Positions 7,127-15,700 of a stretch of 28,331 nucleotides of DNA are shown here, piece by piece; within the stretch, counting starts at the first letter, position 1, and each line of letters opens with the position of its first letter. Source of the stretch: a virus; IMG/VR virus record IMGVR_UViG_3300018476_000196, positions 1 to 28,331 of that record, one strand, 5' to 3'. A model generated the notes under the pieces. The model saw nothing but the letters and a program-made list of their open reading frames with translations, was not told the origin of the DNA and made no database searches. The translations under genes and the position numbers were made by a program.

Positions 7127-8319
7127 GCGTAGAGCTGAATCCGTCCGGCGTCGCTTGCAATATCGGCTGCGTGTATTGCTACGAGAATCCCATGCGGGAC
7201 GCGAAGAACGTCAACGTCCCATGGAACTGGGAGAAGGTGCGCGCTGCTCTTGACAAGGAAGGAGAGTTCTCTCTGCACGGTGGAGAACCCTTTCTCGCGC
7301 CTATCAAGCGTGTCGAGCAGGCACTCAAATACGGCTTCGAACGTCACGGAAAGACTGGCGCACAGAGCAATGGGATACTCATCACGGAGGAACACATTGC
7401 TCTATTTAAGAGATATAATACGCATATCGGTATCTCATGCGACGGCCCGGAGAGATGCTCTGATGCGCGTGCGGCAGGAACGCAGGAAGAAACTCGCGCA
7501 GCAACTAAGAAGACAACGAGCATTATCGAGAGACTCCACGCCGAGGGACTCGGAGTCTCCATCATCACAACCCTCTGGAAAGGTAATTGTGATGAGGAGT
7601 CGTTTCGGATGCTCTGCGACTGGTTCCTCAGATTAGACAAGCTCGGGTTGAGGTGGGTGAACTTGCACTACTTGGAGGTTGACGGAGACAAAGCTTCTAA
7701 ACTGCGTGTCGATATGCCGCTCCTTATCGACCGAATGAAGCAGCTCATGTCCCTTGAGAGGCAGTTCACCCATCTCAAGTTTAACAACTTCAGGGAATAC
7801 AAAGCCCTGCTGCGGCGCTCGAACGAGAGCGTCAACTGCATCTGGCATGCCTGCGACGTCCTGACGACTCCTGCAGTTCAGGGTATCAACGGGCAGGGCG
7901 AGAAGACGAACTGCAATCGCACGAACAAGCAGGGAGTCGATTGGGGCAAGGCTGATGAGGGTGGTATTGAGAGGCAACACGCCCTCTACAACACGCCCTA
8001 CAAGTATGGTGGCTGCAAGGGTTGCCGCTTCTTCCTCATGTGCAAGGGCGAGTGTCCCGGCACTGGACTCGATGGTGACTTCCGCAATCGAACGGAGCAT
8101 TGCGAAGTCATCATGGCGATATTCGAGCATTACGAGAACCTGATGCTGGAACTCGGAGAAATGCCAGCGTCACTACATCCTGACCGAGAGCGGTGGGAGC
8201 GTGAGTTCTTCAACAATCCGACGCGGTCTATGTCGGCTCATGGTGACTCTCCGCATGGAGATTCACATGGTGACCACAACGATTCACGTGTGCAAGCAAT
8301 AGCAGAGGTGAGACGATAA
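7123..8319 (+). CDS. Radical SAM/SPASM enzyme, peptide maturase-like, with a C-terminal HxD tail, 398 residues
   Basis: The N-terminus has the radical SAM signature C12-x3-C16-x2-C19 (CNIGCVYC), followed by a GGEP SAM-binding motif at 53-56 and SCDGP at 105-109. The C-terminal half has a complete SPASM arrangement: C244-x14-G-x4-C264, then C298-x2-C301-x5-C307-x3-C311 and C327. This implies two auxiliary 4Fe-4S clusters. Radical SAM/SPASM enzymes typically modify peptides or proteins (PqqE, anSME, His-Xaa-Ser and cyclophane maturases). Residues 373-387 contain HGD, HGD, HGD and HND, the motif repeated in the protein encoded at 5971-6864. Translation is coupled to the previous gene by ATGA and to the next by TAATG. 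The class is certain; the substrate and reaction are inferred. Confidence 0.93.
   Translation: MSVELNPSGVACNIGCVYCYENPMRDAKNVNVPWNWEKVRAALDKEGEFSLHGGEPFLAPIKRVEQALKYGFERHGKTGAQSNGILITEEHIALFKRYNTHIGISCDGPERCSDARAAGTQEETRAATKKTTSIIERLHAEGLGVSIITTLWKGNCDEESFRMLCDWFLRLDKLGLRWVNLHYLEVDGDKASKLRVDMPLLIDRMKQLMSLERQFTHLKFNNFREYKALLRRSNESVNCIWHACDVLTTPAVQGINGQGEKTNCNRTNKQGVDWGKADEGGIERQHALYNTPYKYGGCKGCRFFLMCKGECPGTGLDGDFRNRTEHCEVIMAIFEHYENLMLELGEMPASLHPDRERWEREFFNNPTRSMSAHGDSPHGDSHGDHNDSRVQAIAEVRR
8239..8283 (+). repeat. HxD motif cluster in the C-terminal tail of the radical SAM enzyme
   Basis: Four HxD motifs occur at residues 373, 378, 382 and 385 of the enzyme, just after its SPASM domain and near its C-terminus. 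Their spacing (5, 4, 3) and middle residues (Gly, Asn) match those in the repeat protein encoded 1.4 kb upstream. Confidence 0.85.
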
Positions 8320-9653
8320 TGGAAGCGGCATCGTTCAGATTGGAAGATTTCACTCGGATGCAATGGGCACCGTCCGCTCGCTTAGTCTGGGAGCCACGCT
8401 TCCAGCAGGTTTCTCGCTCATGGCAGCAAATCGAGATTGAACTCGTGGGTGCTGGTTTCAAGGCTGGTGCATTGCTTGTCGTCCCTCCGGAACGTATGGC
8501 TGATGTATCCCGTCTGGCCAGCACCCATGGGCTTGTGGCGCTTGTGTTGAGTCAGGAAGGCAGAAATGACCTCTCCTATGCCGCCACTACCCAAGCCTTT
8601 GTCCCTGGTGGCCCGTTCAACTACCGAGTCGCCATCTGCAAAGCCAACGTCACCAACCTCTGGATTACAGCCTGGGCCAATTCCGACGACGAAGAAATCG
8701 GTGTCCTCTTGGGATATCCTGCGTGCTGTCGTCGATTCTTCAAAGATACCTGGGTGGCGAAGGGGATGATAGACACCACCTGGGAGCAGGCGCTCGGAAC
8801 CGTGGAGTCTGAACCCGGCGATGTTATCTCTGTCAAGCCTGACCCTGCTTGCAACGTTACTCTGCGTCATCTCGGCTTGCGTTGGGTGTCTCATCTGCCT
8901 TGCAGCTTCAAGTGTAGACCGACAAGAGAATACGTTGAAGGGGCCTCCAAGCTCATCAGAGCGAACTACTTCGAGCAGTATCGAACCCTTAGTGAGGCCC
9001 TACAGTGGCCTGTGAAGTGGACGGCGCTACATGGTATCGCGGAGATAGTGACACCGGTGTGCCGCATCATCTCGCGGACTGACGCGACCTATACCAAGAA
9101 TACCATCCTTCAGCAGGGCACGCTGTATCCTGACGAGGGTGCGAGAGGCAACGAGTTCCCCTTCAGGAACGCTACGAAGAAGGTCAAGTTCCTGACCAAG
9201 GATACGTGGACTCTGAATGGCTTCGGGAGCTATGAGGCCATGTGCGCGGCCCACAATCTCGTATTGGCAGCAGCCAAGGATTGTCGGGGTCAGTCAATCA
9301 TCGACCTTGGTTGCGGCACTGGTGAGCTGCTGAAGATTTACAGAGGCATCGCTGCCGAGCTGCACGGTATCGAGAACAACGACGAAGCCTATCAGAAGGC
9401 CAAAAAGATTGCCAATGTTCGCTGTATGAACATATTCGACCCTCGTGTTTTCGACAGGAAATACGATGTGGCGTTCATCTCTGTGCAACGGTTCATGGAG
9501 GCTCCGAACCGTGAGCAGTTGCTAACGCAGCTCAAGAACTGGACACGAGCGACGGTCTTCTACTCGTATGGGGAGATGGAAGGATGGAAAGCTATCGGGC
9601 AAACTCCGGACCTCCTCATCGGAGCGAACTCCGCTCAGCGAGTGGACTGGTAG
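8319..9653 (+). CDS. Fusion of a Cys-rich domain and a class I SAM-dependent methyltransferase, 444 residues
   Basis: Residues 1-240 include GYPACC at 132-137, C178 and PCSFKC at 194-199. This GYPxCC plus PCSxxC pattern is reminiscent of the uncharacterised DUF483 family, and four or more of these Cys could bind a metal. Residues 300-444 are a Rossmann-type methyltransferase with motif I DLGCGTGELL starting at 329 and an acidic end of strand 2 (HGIENND, 349-355). The gene begins at an ATG overlapping the radical SAM stop, with GAGGTGAGA upstream. Coupling to the radical SAM gene suggests it acts on the same target, perhaps adding a methyl group to the modified virion protein. An alternative is a small-molecule or nucleic-acid methyltransferase. 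The methyltransferase class is clear; the Cys-domain label is tentative. Confidence 0.8.
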   Translation: MEAASFRLEDFTRMQWAPSARLVWEPRFQQVSRSWQQIEIELVGAGFKAGALLVVPPERMADVSRLASTHGLVALVLSQEGRNDLSYAATTQAFVPGGPFNYRVAICKANVTNLWITAWANSDDEEIGVLLGYPACCRRFFKDTWVAKGMIDTTWEQALGTVESEPGDVISVKPDPACNVTLRHLGLRWVSHLPCSFKCRPTREYVEGASKLIRANYFEQYRTLSEALQWPVKWTALHGIAEIVTPVCRIISRTDATYTKNTILQQGTLYPDEGARGNEFPFRNATKKVKFLTKDTWTLNGFGSYEAMCAAHNLVLAAAKDCRGQSIIDLGCGTGELLKIYRGIAAELHGIENNDEAYQKAKKIANVRCMNIFDPRVFDRKYDVAFISVQRFMEAPNREQLLTQLKNWTRATVFYSYGEMEGWKAIGQTPDLLIGANSAQRVDW

Positions 9654-10027
9654 TCAGGCGATACATTCCTAGCGATCTGGCGAAGATTGACGAGCTGTGG
9701 CAGAAACATCACTCCGCAGCATTCTCGTTACCGAGGCTGACACCGTCGCTTATCGACTGCGTAATCGCCGACGACGAAGGCATCATAGCGTTTGGTAATC
9801 TAAAGGTCTACGCCGAGACAGTCATGGTCATGGACCACGATAGGTCGGCAAGGCTCAGAGCTAAAGCGTTCCGTGAGATAATGCCGGTGGCAATCATGGG
9901 GGCGCAACGTGCAGGGATTCATGAAATCCATGCCGTTACACAGGATCCGGATTTCGGTGTCGTCATGCGGAAACACTACGGATTCCGAGATGTTCTCGGT
10001 GAGCATCTTGTGAAGGAGGTAGAGTGA
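9584..10027 (+). CDS. GNAT-like acyltransferase, 147 residues
   Basis: From residue 22 the protein reads like a GNAT fold: an initial strand (LVVRRYIPSD), a helix, a substrate-binding strand region, a beta4 strand at about 67-80, a helix with R-x-x-x-A-K-A at about 88-95 in place of the usual acetyl-CoA loop, and a C-terminal MRKHYGFRDV segment (a typical GNAT end). The acetyl-CoA loop is divergent, so activity is not assured. The start at ATG 9584 overlaps the methyltransferase gene by 70 bases but has GGGGAG eight bases upstream; no other ATG, GTG or TTG precedes the conserved strand. Small GNAT-like proteins are common near phage structural genes. In this place it may be a third modifying enzyme in the cassette. 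Confidence 0.6.
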   Translation: MESYRANSGPPHRSELRSASGLVVRRYIPSDLAKIDELWQKHHSAAFSLPRLTPSLIDCVIADDEGIIAFGNLKVYAETVMVMDHDRSARLRAKAFREIMPVAIMGAQRAGIHEIHAVTQDPDFGVVMRKHYGFRDVLGEHLVKEVE

Positions 10028-10170
10028 TGGTCACCGTTACAATCATCCTTCTTCTCTGCGCGATCGTTTCCCTTTTGGCACACGCGATGAAGCCCAACAC
10101 GGTGCCCCTTTGGGTGTCCGTGCTGTTCGTCATTGTGGCGATGCTCATCACCGTTCTGCCGATTAAGTAG
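10027..10170 (+). CDS. Small two-helix membrane protein, 47 residues
   Basis: The ATG overlaps the GNAT stop (TGATG at 10025-10029) and an AAGGAGGT site lies just upstream at 10013-10020. The protein is almost entirely hydrophobic, with predicted membrane helices at about residues 3-20 and 26-45 separated by HAMKPNT. It ends in a single Lys. Size and topology fit a small holin or pinholin-like protein, or another inner-membrane peptide. There is no endolysin or spanin next to it, so a lysis role is only a possibility. The next gene follows after 9 bases. Confidence 0.7.
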   Translation: MVTVTIILLLCAIVSLLAHAMKPNTVPLWVSVLFVIVAMLITVLPIK

Positions 10171-10179
10171 GAGACTGAC

Positions 10180-11571
10180 ATGGGAAGCGGCGGAGCTGCA
10201 AAGAAGCAAACGAACAAGATGATTGCGGACCAGAGTGCCTGGGCGAGGAAGGGTGCCGACGCTTACAATGCGGTTGCACAGCCTCAACAGCAGCAAGCCG
10301 TAAATGCTGCAAACAACATCCAGCAGGCCGCCTTTGACAACTTCAACAGAGTTGGTCAGGGTGCTGGCTGGATCGACCCATCCATCCGCGACAAGTATCT
10401 CGCCAACCTCGGCTATGGTAGCGCTCCTGGCACTGCTGGAGGTAGCGGTGGCGGGACGGTCATGCCGAAGTATGGCAAGGTTAGTGGACTCTACAATGAG
10501 TTCGCTAGCAAGGGTGGCGGTGTCGATGCAGCCCCCATCAGAGCGGCGATGGCAGGGATGCGCTCGGTTGCTGGCGATGGTGGTTGGTCACCCGAAGCCC
10601 AAGCGAAGCAGAATGCTCTCATCGCTCAGATGGAAGAGATGGGCCGCACGGGTGGCCTTTCCGCTGAGGACATGGCTCGGATGCGTGGCGGTGGTGTCTT
10701 CGAGGAATTCCAGAAGACAGGCGGCTACACGCCTGAGCAAATCTCTGACCTTCGTGCGCGTTCCAACAGCACCCTCCCAGCCTTCTACGACCAAGTCCGA
10801 CAGGGACAGAATCGTATGGCGAGCATTCAGGGAGGCAACCCGCAAGCCTCGGCTGCAATGGGTCTCAGACTGGCTCGGGAGCAGGCGAAGGGGATGCGTG
10901 AGCAGAGTCTCGATACTGAGCTAGGCTTGAATGAGCAGATTCGAACTGGCCGTCAGTGGGGTGCTGAAGGTGGTGCTCAGGCTGAGGGTGCGCTCCAATC
11001 CCTCCGAACTGGCAACATGATTCAGGGCCAGCAAGGTGCTGCCGGCACTCGTGGCGACATGCTCAACAGCATCGCCCAGAATCGGACTGCTGCATCGTCA
11101 GGCTGGACACAGGGCGAGCTTGGCCTCGGTGGCCTCATTCAGGAAGGTCGCCAGTTCGGGACCAAAGGTCTGGAAGGCATCGCCGACAAACAGGCCGCGG
11201 CCGCTCGGGCAGGCTCAGCGTCTCGTGCGGCGTCCAACGCACAGCAGAGAGCTGGACTCCAGTGGCTTGCGAACTTCGAGGCTGGCAACACAATGGATGC
11301 TGGAGGTGGCATGACCGACCTCTATCGCTCCACGCCAGGCGAAGTCAATATGTGGAATCAAGCACTCCTTGGCAATCGCGGCATGAGCATGAATGAGCAA
11401 GGTCAGGCCGTGGACCAGAGGATGGCGAACAACCCACAGCGTGATTGGATGTCGACTGTCGGTGGCCTCGTAGGAGCCGCCGCAGGAGGCATGACCGGAC
11501 TCGGCGCGCTTGGCGTCGGAGGCGGTAAGAAGAACTACGGAGTCAATCCGGCTACCGGGAGACCATACTAA
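10180..11571 (+). CDS. Putative internal virion/DNA-ejection protein, Gly/Ala/Gln-rich, 463 residues
   Basis: A TAGGAGACTGAC site precedes the ATG. The protein starts MGSGGAAKKQTNKM and has a Gln/Ala/Asn-rich helical N-terminal region, a glycine-rich stretch near residues 85-100, and long Ala/Gln/Gly/Arg helical repeats through residue 400. A glycine-rich hydrophobic segment follows (VGGLVGAAAGGMTGLGALGVGGG, broken by polar residues at its edges). No Cys is present. This composition and the position before two more large Gly/Ala-rich genes match the internal or ejected proteins of podoviruses, which leave the capsid with the DNA and form a channel. It ends in TAATG with the next gene. Function is inferred from composition and context. 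Confidence 0.6.
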   Translation: MGSGGAAKKQTNKMIADQSAWARKGADAYNAVAQPQQQQAVNAANNIQQAAFDNFNRVGQGAGWIDPSIRDKYLANLGYGSAPGTAGGSGGGTVMPKYGKVSGLYNEFASKGGGVDAAPIRAAMAGMRSVAGDGGWSPEAQAKQNALIAQMEEMGRTGGLSAEDMARMRGGGVFEEFQKTGGYTPEQISDLRARSNSTLPAFYDQVRQGQNRMASIQGGNPQASAAMGLRLAREQAKGMREQSLDTELGLNEQIRTGRQWGAEGGAQAEGALQSLRTGNMIQGQQGAAGTRGDMLNSIAQNRTAASSGWTQGELGLGGLIQEGRQFGTKGLEGIADKQAAAARAGSASRAASNAQQRAGLQWLANFEAGNTMDAGGGMTDLYRSTPGEVNMWNQALLGNRGMSMNEQGQAVDQRMANNPQRDWMSTVGGLVGAAAGGMTGLGALGVGGGKKNYGVNPATGRPY

Positions 11572-12755
11572 TGGGCCAATACTACGAGCAAGACTCGTTC
11601 TTCCCGAAGCGTAGAAGTCGGGTAGACGAGGAAGGGTTCGGCTCGATCAACTTCGGTGCTCAGGATGACTACAGCCAGCCATCCCTGACCGACTGGCAAG
11701 GGCAAGCTGAGGCGATGGAGCCTCGTCGAGACCCAATGCAAGGCTTCATGGATAGCCTCCATGGAGCTTACGGGAAGACACCTGCGCTCGACACATATCG
11801 TAGCTACCTCAGCAACTCACCGCAGGCAGCCGACTATGCACCGGGCAAATGGGACCGTCTGGCGGCTGGTCTTGGTGGTATCGCTGCTGGACTCAGGAAT
11901 CCTGCTGAGGGAATCAAAGTCGCTCAGGGCATGAACAGGTCGAAATACGACACGGCTCTGAAGGACTACTACGCTCAGGCAGCGCCTCTCAAGGAAGCGG
12001 CTGGCATCGAGCGCGAAAGTCAGCAAGACAGGATGAAGACTCTCATCGACGCCCAAAAGCAGAGACAGGACTACCTCAACTACGCGCGCAATCTGAACAA
12101 GGACGACCAGGATTATCTCATCGCCACGGGCAAGCTCAAGGTCGACCAAGGCCAGCTCCAGCTCAACACGGACAAGTTCGGCTACGACAAATTCGATGAT
12201 ACTCGAAAGTATGGCCTTGATGCTTGGAAGGCTCAGCACGACGTCAATCAAGGTTATGGAAGACTCGGTGTCGATCGGACGAATGCCCAGACCAATCGGA
12301 TGGATACCGAGTCGAACATCGGTCGCCGGAACTTCCTGAACGAGAACGATGCTCGGACCACTTCGAAGTTGGATGTTGTCTCTGCTGGGGACATCAGCAG
12401 GGCCGAGCAGGATACTCTCAGGCTCATGAAGGGCGACTATCCAGAGGGGACAATCGTAGCTGACCCTGACAATGGCTTCTACGTGAGTTCAACTGCTGAC
12501 CCTGAGACTCGTCGAATCATCCACGAGGAAATGGCGAAGCGAGCCAACTATCGAGCCAAGACCGGCAACATCTCGTTCGACCCCGAGGCTGGCAGTCTAC
12601 AGGACTACACGCCACGCAATCAGCCGGAGCCTGACTTCAGACTCGATACCTTCAGGCCGAATCTGTATGGGCCTTCGGAATTCCAGCTGAACCCGAACCC
12701 TGCTACGGGCGGTGGACGTCGGCCGGGTAGCAAATATGGCGGGTCGAGGAGATAG
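11571..12755 (+). CDS. Putative internal virion protein, 394 residues
   Basis: The ATG shares a base with the preceding TAA. The N-terminal 110 residues are hydrophilic with a Gly/Ala-rich helix (LAAGLGGIAAGLRNPAEG). Residues 115-260 are charged, helical and Gln/Asp/Lys-rich, with a repeated pattern of Leu-Asp-Gln/Tyr-Gly-x-Asp-Lys. The C-terminus is Pro/Arg/Gly-rich and unstructured. This type of protein is seen as the second member of three-gene ejection-protein sets in podoviruses. It has no Cys and no enzyme motif. Two bases separate its stop from the next ATG, and GAGGAGATAGTC acts as the ribosome site. Confidence 0.6.
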   Translation: MGQYYEQDSFFPKRRSRVDEEGFGSINFGAQDDYSQPSLTDWQGQAEAMEPRRDPMQGFMDSLHGAYGKTPALDTYRSYLSNSPQAADYAPGKWDRLAAGLGGIAAGLRNPAEGIKVAQGMNRSKYDTALKDYYAQAAPLKEAAGIERESQQDRMKTLIDAQKQRQDYLNYARNLNKDDQDYLIATGKLKVDQGQLQLNTDKFGYDKFDDTRKYGLDAWKAQHDVNQGYGRLGVDRTNAQTNRMDTESNIGRRNFLNENDARTTSKLDVVSAGDISRAEQDTLRLMKGDYPEGTIVADPDNGFYVSSTADPETRRIIHEEMAKRANYRAKTGNISFDPEAGSLQDYTPRNQPEPDFRLDTFRPNLYGPSEFQLNPNPATGGGRRPGSKYGGSRR

Positions 12756-12757
12756 TC

Positions 12758-15700
12758 ATGCCTCAAGGACCGATCGGAAGGTATTACTGGGAGGACCACA
12801 ACACCGGCGAGTCTGGTGAGATGCCGTGGTCCGCCGACCGTGATCCCACAGACTACGAGATTGACTCCTTCAGGGCTCGAAGCTCGACTCCTGACACGAG
12901 CACTTTCGGAGGCTGGTTGAGCGACAAGCTACCGGACCCTGTCGAGCACGCATGGGAGTGGGCTAACAAGCCTATCTCCGATGCCCCGTCTCGATGGGCA
13001 CGGTCGCTACAGGACTACATCCCCAAGGAGCTTGGACTTGGTGCGGCGCGCCCTGCTGCCCAGTTCATAGGGGATACTGCATCCTCCATGACCTCACCCT
13101 TGAACCTCGCTCTAACTGCCGTGTCAGGTGGTGCGTGGGGAGCAGGACGTCTGGGCCTTGCTCGGACTGCCGGAGCACTGAGCGGCATTGAGATGGGTGC
13201 TGGTGCAGGTCAGGTTGGTCTTGGTGGCTACCATCTAAGCCAGGCCGATACCATGCCCGAGGCTGCCGGTGCTGGTCTTGAGATGCTGTTCGGTGGTCTT
13301 GGTTATGCAGGTGGCAAGGCTGGACGTGCAGCACATGCCCCTGATGTCCCAGGACCGATGCCAGACCCATTCGCTACGAAGCCAGGAGTCATTGACAATC
13401 CGGCTCGAATGCTTGGTCCCGGTGCGCGATTTGAGGGTGGTCCCGGAGGTATTGGAGAGATTGCTCCACCCCCACCTCCACCTCCTCGTCCACCGAGAGA
13501 ATCGTTTCCGACACAGCGCGGAAGTCTTGACTCAGTCGCTCCAGAAGGGACGCAATTCGGTGGCGGCGTAGTAGACCCAGCAGACCCGTATCTCGGGGCA
13601 GGACTGGGCACAGGCGAAGTGCCAAGTGGTGGAATTGAAATTGCTGGACTGGGTGATGTTGCTGCACCCGAGCTACCTCTGCAACAGCCCGTCCACCCGC
13701 GTGGGCCATCTGCACTAAGACCGTTCGAGCAGGACGCTGGTATCTGGCAGCAGATGAACGAGCCCTTGCCCGGACAAGCAGCCGACCTCGGTGCCCTTGA
13801 GCCTCCAGGACCCGTCCGACCAGCACAGGATTTCTGGCGTGAGGAGATTGGTCGACCACCCGAAATGACTCCGGGTCCGGTCGATACTCCACATCCTGCT
13901 GACCTCGCAGCGGTGACAGACGATATCGAGCTTAGCCAGCGTGGTGTCCCTGACGTCGATTCTCCTGCCCTTCAGGAAGCAACTGTTGCAGCAATGGCTG
14001 CTGAGGAGGCAGCACCTGCTCCAGCCGGCCCACGTGTCGGCCAACCGCCCGCACCTCGCACGGCTGCTGAAGCACAGGCATACGTGCAGAGTCTGGGTCA
14101 GCGACCTGAACTTCCGACTCCGATAGTCCCACCTGCACGGGATGCACTAGCTCGTGTAGCAATGGTTGCAGACCAACCGACAACTCCGAAGCCACTCGTT
14201 CGTCCAGCGAAGCCCAAGGCTCCAACACCCGACCGGATGCTGACGCTTGGTCGAGGTGTGCATGATGCCGTTAGGGTGACATTTCCCGACAAGCTTCATG
14301 CCGACCTCTTCTCTGCTTTCGGGAGGATGAAGAAGCAGATACGGGGTGAGAAAGCTATTTCCCCTGACTTCGAAGGTTTGGCTGCACGGATGGGGATGTC
14401 TGTCAAGGAAGTTTCACGCATCGCCAGTGAGTATCGTAACAAGATACTCGCGATGAAGAATGAGCTTCCTGAATACGCCCCTGAGGGTGATAACGTCCTC
14501 CACATGGAGGCTCCACACTGGGGTGGTAAGGCAGCCGAAATGGTGCCTGCTGCTCCTGCACCGCCCCCGGCTCAAGTTCCTCCGACGCCACCTCCATCTC
14601 CAGCTATCGGTCCCGGGAAATTGAGGATTCGTAGCGAGGCCACTATGGAGGGTGGCAATCGTGTATGGATTAACGATGAAGAGTTCACTAACAGATTCGG
14701 TCCCGGTGGACCAACTCAGCATGATATTCAGCGACTTCATGCACAGGCGAGAGATCCTGCATCGTTCAGGAGATTGGCCGAACTGAAGGGTGAGGAATAC
14801 ATAGACTTTGCTCCTCCCCTACAGCCAGAACTGCCGCCTCCTGCTGCGCTGAAAGCTGAACTGAAATCTCTCGGGGCCGCGCCTGAGAAGCCAAAGGTCA
14901 CGCAGACAGCAACTCGGCCCAAGAGCAAGTCGGTTCGTGTAAGCGCAATCATGGACGAGTTGGTAACTCTCGGACCGGCCGAGATGCAGGCAATCTCCAA
15001 TGACCCGGCACGTCTCCTCGCTACTGCGAAAGCTGCTGGAATCAAATCCACGACACTCAAGTCTGCTATGCAGGAGTGGTTCCAGAAGATAGGTGGTCCT
15101 GAGACTGGCGGCTTGAAGGTCGGCCCAAGCGACAAGAGAGTTGCGCAAGTAAAGGAGATGAAGTCCAACATACAGGAGTGGTTCAAGACGGCAGGTGGCT
15201 CTGAGAAGGGCGCTCTTGGCCTCCCGAGCAAGGCTCAGCTGCAAAAGGGATTTGAGAAGTCCTTCGACGTTGCTAACTCGCTACGCATGACATCACTCCT
15301 CTCTGGTCTCGCGCCAGCCAAGTCTTTCGCTGGCAACTTCGGAGCACATCTTGCTGCTGCATTGGAAGGCAGGACACTGAAGCCGCTCAAGGTTCTCGGC
15401 AACATGAAGGCCATCTCACGAGACCTCAAATCCGGGTGGCAGGCAGGTGCGAATCCAGCTCTGACTCAAGGATTCAACAAGGCCAATCTACCAGGGCGCG
15501 CGATGGGAGCGGGTGACTTCGCGGGCATCGAGTCTCTCAAGCGTGCTGGCCTCAGTGAGAAAGATGCCAAGGAACTCATGTTGACTGGCGCCAACCAGAT
15601 ATCCTCATGGTGGCCGCTGGAGACTCGGCTTGGCAAGCTCCTAGTGCCGTTCAGGACGACACCATTTAATCAGTTCGCACAGGGAATCACGAGGTGGAAG

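Noticed and set aside
10027-10170. Firm holin call for the small membrane protein
   Set aside because: Size and helices fit, but no endolysin or spanin is beside it, so it is reported only as a membrane protein.
10304-10924. Second plus-strand frame of 206 codons inside the internal virion gene
   Set aside because: Ser/Arg/Leu-rich shadow of a Gly/Ala/Gln-rich gene; no ribosome site and no codon bias like that of the neighbours.
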